Shown here: piece after piece, positions 5,708 through 10,099 of the stretch | How the letters are laid out: each line of letters begins with the position of its first letter | How positions within the stretch are numbered: position 1 is the first letter of the stretch | Assembly (NCBI GenBank): GCA_026387215.1 | Contig: JAPLMC010000010.1 | Span: 1-10,099 of the forward strand | DNA: 10,099 nt | DNA from: Candidatus Omnitrophota bacterium | GTDB lineage: Bacteria; Omnitrophota; Gorgyraeia; Gorgyraeales; Gorgyraeaceae | Direction of reading: 5' to 3' | Made by a program: the position numbers and the translations under genes | Notes under the pieces: generated by a model | Seen by the model: the letters and a program-made list of their open reading frames with translations, nothing else | Database searches by the model: none | What the model was told of the DNA's origin: nothing

Positions 5708-6100
5708 ATGGATATAATTAGAGAATTGGAAAAAGAGTTTATGAAAAAAGAAATTACTGATTTTAAAGTGGGGGATACTGTTAGAGTCGCAGTCAAGATA
5801 AAAGAAGGCGATAAAACTAGGTCTCAGGCTTTTGAAGGCATTGTTATTGCCAGAAAAGGTTCAGGGATAAAAGAGACGTTTGCGGTTAGGCATATATCTT
5901 TCGGGGAAGGAGTTGAGAGAGTTTTTCAGGTGCATTCTCCTCAGATAGACTCAATAAAAGTTATTAAAAAAGGTAAAGTTAAAAGAGCAAGGCTGTATTA
6001 TCTAAGGAAAAGAATTGGCAAACACACTACAGTCAAAGAAGAAAGAGAAGTCGCTAAAAGCGGGACAGATGCTGGTGTGGGAGAGAAGAGCATTTCTTAA
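5708..6100 (+). CDS. rplS: 50S ribosomal protein L19
   Basis: L19 lies at the interface of the ribosomal subunits. The 130-residue product shows the typical FKVGDTVRVAVKIKEG (18-33), QAFEGIVIARKGSGIKETFAVRHISFGEGVERVF, HSPQIDSIKVIKKGKVKRARLYYLR and a basic end. The family usually stops near 115 residues; the last 15 or so (about KEEREVAKSGTDAG to the stop) are extra and overlap the start of rnhB by 32 bases. The start at 5708 follows GGGAGG; an ATG at 5704 is in another frame and ends after a few codons. The gene follows trmD as usual. Confidence 0.96.
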   Translation: MDIIRELEKEFMKKEITDFKVGDTVRVAVKIKEGDKTRSQAFEGIVIARKGSGIKETFAVRHISFGEGVERVFQVHSPQIDSIKVIKKGKVKRARLYYLRKRIGKHTTVKEEREVAKSGTDAGVGEKSIS

Positions 6101-6737
6101 AGGCGCTTCTATAATAATAGGTCTTGACGAGGCTGGCAGAGGTCCTCTTGCAGGGCCTGTGGTGGCGGGCGCTGTTATTTTGGAATCTTTTCCTATGAAT
6201 AGATTCAGTATCCCGAAATACAAGTATAGAATAGACGATTCCAAAAAACTTCAGCCTGTTCAGAGAGAAAAAGCATTCAAAGAAATATCATCTAAGGCTA
6301 TTTTTGGCGTAGGCATTAAAGATAATAAATATATAGATAGAGTCAATATACACATAGCAACGCTTGCAGCAATGAAGCAGGCAGTTAAAAAGCTGATATC
6401 CAAATTTTGCCGCCTGGCTAATAGAAAAGAAAAAGATATACGAAAAGATATATGCGTTCTTGTAGACGGGGTGTTCGGAGGATTTCTCCCATATAAAACA
6501 ATCCCAATTGTAAAAGGCGATTCTAAAAGTTTTTCTATAGCAGCTGCATCAATAGTGGCAAAGGTAACGCGTGACGCGATTATGAGCCAATATGATAAAA
6601 AATACCCTCTTTACGGTTTTTCAAAACATAAAGGATATGGTACGAAATTACATTTGCAGGCTATTAAGCAATATGGGCCTTGCCCGGCGCACAGAAAAAG
6701 TTTCGCGCCTATGAAAAATGACATTTGCCAGAATTGA
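6069..6737 (+). CDS. rnhB: Ribonuclease HII
   Basis: RNase HII cuts RNA in RNA-DNA hybrids and removes single ribonucleotides from DNA. With the ATG at 6069 the product has 222 residues. The catalytic acidic residues match E. coli: Asp20 and Glu21 in IGLDEAGRGPLAGPVVAGA, Asp133 in VLVDG, Asp151 in VKGDS. SIAAASIVAKVTRD (156-169) and GFSKHKGYGTKLH are also conserved. The open frame extends up to an ATG at 6015, but those residues have no family counterpart and lie within rplS; 6069 leaves the expected 17-19 residues before DEAGRG. GTG at 6075 is an alternative. The gene overlaps rplS by 32 and yraN by 20 bases, so it is likely translated by coupling. Confidence 0.95.
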   Translation: MLVWERRAFLKGASIIIGLDEAGRGPLAGPVVAGAVILESFPMNRFSIPKYKYRIDDSKKLQPVQREKAFKEISSKAIFGVGIKDNKYIDRVNIHIATLAAMKQAVKKLISKFCRLANRKEKDIRKDICVLVDGVFGGFLPYKTIPIVKGDSKSFSIAAASIVAKVTRDAIMSQYDKKYPLYGFSKHKGYGTKLHLQAIKQYGPCPAHRKSFAPMKNDICQN

Positions 6738-7101
6738 GTCTGGGAAAAAAGGCGAAGATGAGGCTGTTTCTTTTTTGCGCAGGTATGGCTATAAAATAAT
6801 AGAAAGAAATTACAGGACAAAACTTGGAGAAATAGATATAATAGCGGATTATAAAGGTTGTATTTGCTTCGTGGAAGTCAGAGCTAAAAACAATACGACA
6901 TTTGGTTTTCCGGAAGAAACGATATTAAAAAAGAAACAGTTGTCGGTTTCAAAAGCGGCCTTAACATATATAAAAAAATTCAAGCTGGAAAATAAAAGCT
7001 GCAGATTTGACGTGGTTGCGATTAGCAATATAGATTCCGCCAAGCCGGATATAAAGCTTATTAAAAACGCTTTTGACCTGAGCGATAGATATTCTTATTG
7101 A
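6718..7101 (+). CDS. yraN: YraN family (UPF0102) endonuclease-like protein
   Basis: The 127-residue product has the UPF0102 signature: GKKGEDEAVSFLRRYGYKIIERNYRTKLGEIDIIA followed by CICFVEVRAK. These form a restriction-endonuclease-like (PD-(D/E)xK) fold with GEID and EVRAK supplying the acidic and basic residues. A nucleic-acid processing role is thought likely but the biochemical function is not settled. The start at 6718 lies 20 bases inside rnhB, the common neighbour. The TGA stop shares its last base with the ATG of fchA. Confidence 0.93.
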   Translation: MTFARIESGKKGEDEAVSFLRRYGYKIIERNYRTKLGEIDIIADYKGCICFVEVRAKNNTTFGFPEETILKKKQLSVSKAALTYIKKFKLENKSCRFDVVAISNIDSAKPDIKLIKNAFDLSDRYSY

Positions 7102-7712
7102 TGTATATAAACGAAAGTATAAAAAAATACGTTGATGACTTAGCTGCGAGAGAACCTACGCCGGGCGGAGGAAGCGCAGCTAGTTTAGCCGGAGCGTTAG
7201 GCGCTGCGCTGCTAGAGATGGTCTGTAACTTTACAATCGGGAATAAAAAGTATAAAGATATAGAAGAGTCTATAAGCGGCTATCTTATAGTAATTAAAAA
7301 AATAAGAGAAGAATTTCTTATCTTAGTAGACGAAGACACGAAAATATATTCTTCCATATGCGCTGCATTCAAAACAAAAGATGAAAAAATCATTGATAAA
7401 GCGCTGAAAGATGGTTATTATATTTCTTTAAAAATATGCGAGTTGGCAAAATCAGGCATGAAAATATCGTTAGGCTTGGCTGAGAAATCGAATGTCAATT
7501 TGATAACAGATGTGGGTTGCGGTTCAGAGTTTTTAAAAGCCAGCTTTTATTCAGGCGTATTCAATGCGGAAATAAACCTGAAGGGAATAAAAGAGAAGTC
7601 TTTTATAGAAACGGAAAGTCTGGTTTTGCGTATCCTTGAGAAAGAGATATCTGATCTGTATAAAAAAACAATTTCTAAAACAAATGAAAGAAGTTGTGAT
7701 TATGCCCGCTAA
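7101..7712 (+). CDS. fchA: Methenyl-tetrahydrofolate cyclohydrolase / formimino-THF cyclodeaminase family protein
   Basis: This family either hydrates 5,10-methenyl-THF to and from 10-formyl-THF (FchA of acetogens) or deaminates formimino-THF. The 203-residue, mostly helical product carries the hallmark REPTPGGGSAASLAGALGAAL near the N-terminus and the downstream NFTIGNKKYKDIEE. Because folD and metF follow, the methenyl-THF cyclohydrolase role in the Wood-Ljungdahl methyl branch is most likely, and it would complement the altered FolD. ATG at 7101 overlaps the yraN stop by one base; a TTG three bases upstream is possible. No clear Shine-Dalgarno, so coupling to yraN is expected. No histidine-degradation genes are visible. 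Confidence 0.9.
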   Translation: MYINESIKKYVDDLAAREPTPGGGSAASLAGALGAALLEMVCNFTIGNKKYKDIEESISGYLIVIKKIREEFLILVDEDTKIYSSICAAFKTKDEKIIDKALKDGYYISLKICELAKSGMKISLGLAEKSNVNLITDVGCGSEFLKASFYSGVFNAEINLKGIKEKSFIETESLVLRILEKEISDLYKKTISKTNERSCDYAR

Positions 7713-8571
7713 ATTACTGGAAGGCAAAAGCGTTGCTTTAAAGATAAAGGAAAATATAAAAGCGGAAGCAGAAACTTTAAAAGCTAAACACGGCTTTGGC
7801 CCAAAACTTGTGAGTGTTCAGGCCGGAGATAACGCGGCGTCGGAGGTATATTTAAAATGCCAGGAAAAAAATGCAAAAGAGTTGGGCTTGGAATATGCGC
7901 TTAAAAAATTAGATGCAAATATAAAACAGGATGAATTTATAAAGGCTATCGATTCTTTGAACAAAGATAAAACAGTTCATGGGATTATAGTCCAAATGCC
8001 TTTACCGCAACATATAGATGCACATCTTATATCCAGGTATATAGCTCCTTTAAAAGATATAGAAGCAGTTCATCCCGAGAATATGGGAGAGATTGTTTTT
8101 GGGACGGCAAAGATTTTACCTTGCACGGCAGCTGCCTGCATGGAGCTTTTGAATTCAGTGCCTAGCCTTGAATTATACGGGAAAGAAGTTGTTATTGTAG
8201 GCCATAGCGAAATTGTTGGAAAGCCGCTCGCGCTTTTGTTATTAAACAAATTTGCAACTGTAACAATATGTCATATAGCTACAAGCCAGAGAGGTACGCT
8301 TCCGGAATTTGTAAAAAAAGCGGAAATTCTGATAATTGCTGTTGGCAAAGCTGGTCTTATAAGAGGCGACTGGATAAAATCTGGCGCTATTGTAATAGAT
8401 GTAGGGATTAACCGCGTCGAGGGCAAGATAGTAGGCGACGTGGAATTTGATAAAGCAGCTGAAAAAGCGTCATACATTACCCCTGTCCCAGGCGGAGTCG
8501 GGCCTTTAACAGTAGCAATTTTAATGCGAAACGCAGTAGAGGCGTTTAAGCAGCAAATAGTCAAAAATTAA
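7702..8571 (+). CDS. folD: Methylene-tetrahydrofolate dehydrogenase, FolD family, cyclohydrolase site altered
   Basis: FolD oxidises methylene-THF to methenyl-THF and usually also hydrolyses the latter. The 289-residue product spans the whole family: MPAKLLEGKSVALKIK start, IIVQMPLP with Gln98, the nucleotide-binding VVIVGHSEIVGKPLA (163-177), and the signature PVPGGVGPLTVA (261-272). Tyr50 is present, but the catalytic Lys54 of E. coli is Gln54 (codon CAG, 7861-7863), and the DVDG motif is DIEA, with Glu121 instead of Asp121. Known mutants of the matching human Lys56 lose cyclohydrolase activity. This copy is therefore inferred to be a dehydrogenase only. GHS in place of GRS may affect cofactor choice. 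Starts upstream (7636, 7684) are rejected. Overlaps fchA by 11 bases. Confidence 0.94.
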   Translation: MPAKLLEGKSVALKIKENIKAEAETLKAKHGFGPKLVSVQAGDNAASEVYLKCQEKNAKELGLEYALKKLDANIKQDEFIKAIDSLNKDKTVHGIIVQMPLPQHIDAHLISRYIAPLKDIEAVHPENMGEIVFGTAKILPCTAAACMELLNSVPSLELYGKEVVIVGHSEIVGKPLALLLLNKFATVTICHIATSQRGTLPEFVKKAEILIIAVGKAGLIRGDWIKSGAIVIDVGINRVEGKIVGDVEFDKAAEKASYITPVPGGVGPLTVAILMRNAVEAFKQQIVKN

Positions 8572-8574
8572 CAT

Positions 8575-8618
8575 AATAAAGTTGACACTTGTGACATTGT
8601 CAGAGTGTCAAGTTTATT
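8575..8618 (+). repeat. Palindromic element P, copy 2 (folD-metF gap)
   Basis: AATAAA (8575-8580) pairs with TTTATT (8613-8618), a G/G mismatch follows, and TTGACACT (8582-8589) pairs perfectly with AGTGTCAA (8604-8611). Its reverse complement matches the core of 1006-1037. It fills almost all of the 54 bases before the metF ATG. It is not followed by T-residues; a part of the right arm (ATTATGT) can also pair with ACATAAT at 8571-8577. Confidence 0.7.
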
Positions 8619-8625
8619 TAAGATT

Positions 8626-9492
8626 ATGTCATTATGCGAGAAGATAAAATCCGGAAAGTTTATAGTTACCTCTGAGATAGCTCCACCAAAGGGTATTGAT
8701 GTAGAAGAGATTCTTAAGGATGCCGAGCTTGTCAGAGGCAGAGTAGATGCGATAAATGTGACTGACTTGCAGAGCTCTGTTATGCGGGCCGGTTCTCTGG
8801 CGTTGTGTAAACTTTTAAAGGACAGAGGCTTGGAACCTGTTCTTCAAGTCACATGCAGAGACAGGAATAGACTTGCGCTCCAGTCTGATCTTTTGTCAGC
8901 TGCTGTGTTTGGAATAGAAAATGTTTTGGCTTTAACAGGGGATCATCCTATGCTGGGTGATCATCCTGGCGCAAAACCAGTTTTTGATTTAGATTCAATG
9001 CAACTGCTTGAGGTTATAAGAGATTTACAACTTGGAAAAGATATGGCGGGAAAAGAATTAAAAGGAGTTCCTAAATTTTGCGCAGGCGCTGTTGTAAATC
9101 CAGGCGCAGACCCAATAGAACCAGAGATTATAAAGATGGGAAAAAAGATTAAGGCCGGAGCTATATTTTTTCAGACCCAGGCAATATATGACATAAGCAT
9201 TTTTAAGAAATTTCTTCAGGCATCAGCCCATTTAAAAACTACAATTATAGCAGGTATAGTGCTTCTGAAATCAGCTGGGATGGCCAGGTTTATGAATAAA
9301 AATGTAGCAGGAGTCTTTGTGCCTGAGGATTTAATACAGGAGATAGATCAGGCTAAGGATAAGAGCGCAAAATCAATAGAGATAGCGGCAAAGCTTATTA
9401 AAGAGCTCAGGCTTATATGCAACGGTGTGCATATAATGCCTATAGGTTGGGATAAGAAAGTGCCTCTGGTTTTGGATGCTGCAGGGTTATAA
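8626..9492 (+). CDS. metF: Methylene-tetrahydrofolate reductase, acetogen-type MetF
   Basis: MetF reduces methylene-THF to methyl-THF, the methyl donor for acetyl-CoA synthesis or methionine. The 288-residue TIM-barrel protein has TSEIAPPKGID near the start, DAINVTDLQSSVMR, EPVLQVTCRDRNRLALQSDLL, ALTGDHP with the family's flavin-site region, GAVVNPGADP, and IFFQTQAIYD. It ends IMPIGWDKKVPLVLDAAGL, matching the end of MetF of acetogens. The short form without the regulatory domain of eukaryotes fits. ATG at 8626 gives the expected N-terminus; GTG at 8605 inside the palindrome is an alternative. No strong Shine-Dalgarno is seen. No metV is between it and acsB. The last 57 bases are repeated downstream. 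Confidence 0.94.
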   Translation: MSLCEKIKSGKFIVTSEIAPPKGIDVEEILKDAELVRGRVDAINVTDLQSSVMRAGSLALCKLLKDRGLEPVLQVTCRDRNRLALQSDLLSAAVFGIENVLALTGDHPMLGDHPGAKPVFDLDSMQLLEVIRDLQLGKDMAGKELKGVPKFCAGAVVNPGADPIEPEIIKMGKKIKAGAIFFQTQAIYDISIFKKFLQASAHLKTTIIAGIVLLKSAGMARFMNKNVAGVFVPEDLIQEIDQAKDKSAKSIEIAAKLIKELRLICNGVHIMPIGWDKKVPLVLDAAGL

Positions 9493-9506
9493 TAAGTAAA
9501 TTATTG

Positions 9507-9571
9507 ATTCCTTAACCAATTTTGTCCTGACTAACTAAGTGTCGGGACAAAATTCAGCGGCAATTATACAT
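9507..9571 (+). repeat. Conserved-flank hairpin element H, copy 2 (metF-acsB gap)
   Basis: The left 17 bases equal 3157-3173 and the right end ATTATACAT (9563-9571) equals 3224-3232. The stem between is AATTTTGTCCTGAC (9518-9531) with GTCGGGACAAAATT (9541-9554), one T.G wobble, loop TAACTAAGT, a sequence different from copy 1. The constant flanks and variable but paired stem mark a family. It separates metF from a repeated metF 3' end. Confidence 0.75.
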
Positions 9572-9572
9572 T

Positions 9573-9629
9573 ATGCCTATAGGCTGGGATAAGAAAGTGC
9601 CTCTGGTTTTGGATGCAGCTGGATTATAG
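9573..9629 (+). pseudogene. Duplicate of the last 57 bases of metF (remnant 3' end)
   Basis: This stretch reads MPIGWDKKVPLVLDAAGL and a stop, the same as the end of metF (9436-9492). 52 of 57 bases match. All five differences are at third codon positions and silent (ggt/ggc, gct/gca, gca/gct, ggg/gga, taa/tag), and the codon before is Ile in both (ata/att). It is best read as the remnant of a second, diverged metF allele left after recombination or element insertion. It could also be translated as an 18-residue peptide just before acsB. Confidence 0.75.
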
Positions 9630-9643
9630 AAAAGGGGTAATAA

Positions 9644-10099
9644 ATGTCAGAATTAATAGCTAAGCTTGGGAAAAAAGGCGCAGGGGATGTTTTGGCTTTG
9701 GCGGAAGACGCAATAAAAGGTTCGATTGAAGCTTCAGGCGGCGCAGCGGAAATAGGTTTTCCGGACACGGCTTTTTATCTGCCTACGGCGTTTGCTTTAT
9801 TGGGAAAAGAAGCTAAGACGCTGGAAGATGCTAAAGACATACTGGCTGAATCCAGAAATCTGTATGACAATAAGCCTGCAGGTTCTTTTAATATACCGGA
9901 ACTCGGCGGGCTTTTAAATCTTGGCGTATCCACTCTTTTGTCAGCTGAAGTAATAGCGGCTTTGCGGTATATGGGCAAACACAGCCCTGAGGCGGGTTAT
10001 ATAGGGTTTGTGCCGGACAGCATATTAAGGTCTCTTGGTATTCAGCTAGTGGACGGCAGGATTTCAGGCGTAGTTGTTTTTATAGGCCAGGCGCCTGAT
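9644..10099 (+). CDS. acsB: Acetyl-CoA synthase (CODH/ACS complex alpha subunit), N-terminal part
   Basis: ACS condenses a methyl group from the corrinoid protein, CO from the CODH subunit and CoA into acetyl-CoA. 152 codons are in the window, all in the N-terminal domain that contacts CODH. Seen and comparable to the Moorella enzyme: IGFPDTAFYLPTAFALLGKE (37-56), AEVIAALRYMGK, and YIGFVPDSILRSLGIQLVDG near the end. The metal-binding cysteines of the A-cluster lie beyond the window. The bacterial type, with this N-terminal domain, is indicated; archaeal CdhC lacks it. AAGGGG (9632-9637) precedes the ATG. It lies downstream of metF, making a methyl-branch plus ACS cluster. Confidence 0.88.
   Translation, partial: MSELIAKLGKKGAGDVLALAEDAIKGSIEASGGAAEIGFPDTAFYLPTAFALLGKEAKTLEDAKDILAESRNLYDNKPAGSFNIPELGGLLNLGVSTLLSAEVIAALRYMGKHSPEAGYIGFVPDSILRSLGIQLVDGRISGVVVFIGQAPD

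Noticed and set aside
7636..7701. Longer N-terminus of FolD
   Set aside because: These codons lie inside fchA, and the family begins near MPAKLLEGK; residue numbering from 7702 then matches E. coli at Tyr50 and Gln98.
8940..8970. GATCATCCT direct repeat in metF
   Set aside because: It encodes GDHP twice in a conserved region of acetogen-type MetF; it is explained by the protein.
1..10099. tRNA, rRNA, CRISPR, transposase, phage or toxin-antitoxin genes
   Set aside because: None could be recognised; the palindromes are not regularly spaced and no mobility protein is encoded in the window.

Overview
The window is about 10.1 kb of densely packed bacterial chromosome with every gene on the + strand. 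Thirteen coding genes are visible; the first and last run off the ends. The content combines a housekeeping translation/envelope run (rho, rpmE, prfA, prmC, murA, rpsP, trmD, rplS, rnhB, yraN) with the start of a Wood-Ljungdahl block (fchA, folD, metF, acsB). This points to an anaerobic, probably acetogenic or folate-C1-dependent bacterium with a moderately AT-rich genome. The gene order and the acetogen-type MetF and AcsB would fit a candidate phylum such as Omnitrophota, but that is an inference and the sequence alone cannot prove it.

Layout. 1-557: 3' end of rho. 764-973: rpmE. 1101-3165: prfA and prmC, the release factor and its methylase. 3231-4496: murA. 4587-6100: rpsP, trmD, rplS, the usual ribosome-maturation cluster but without rimM or a KH-domain gene. 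6069-7712: rnhB, yraN, fchA, a chain of overlapping genes. 7702-8571: folD, overlapping fchA. 8626-9492: metF. 9644 to the end: N-terminal part of acsB. No tRNA, rRNA, CRISPR array or transposase gene is seen. No gene-free stretch exceeds 206 bases.

How the genes work together. PrmC methylates the Gln of the GGQ loop of the release factor encoded just upstream. RpsP, L19, L31 and TrmD serve the ribosome and its tRNAs. FchA, FolD and MetF carry out successive steps of the methyl branch (methenyl-, methylene-, then methyl-tetrahydrofolate), and AcsB is the enzyme that joins methyl, CO and CoA. FolD has lost the lysine needed for cyclohydrolase activity (K54Q, plus D121E), so FchA probably supplies that step.

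The unusual part is the spaces between genes. Nearly every one holds a stem-loop or palindrome, often ending right at the Shine-Dalgarno sequence. Several are recurring families: (a) a leader shared by the three ribosomal-protein genes rpmE, rpsP and rplS; (b) a 45-48 nt insert flanked by a duplicated GTTTCAC, with two occupied sites and one apparently empty site; (c) a palindrome with a conserved core before prfA and, in opposite orientation, before metF; (d) a hairpin with conserved flanks but a variable stem before murA and after metF. A second copy of the last 57 bases of metF, differing only at synonymous positions, lies between element (d) and acsB. Similar palindromes extend or interrupt the coding sequence of prmC. 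Together these suggest a small-palindrome (REP/MITE-like) population or a set of structured leaders that I cannot assign to a named family.
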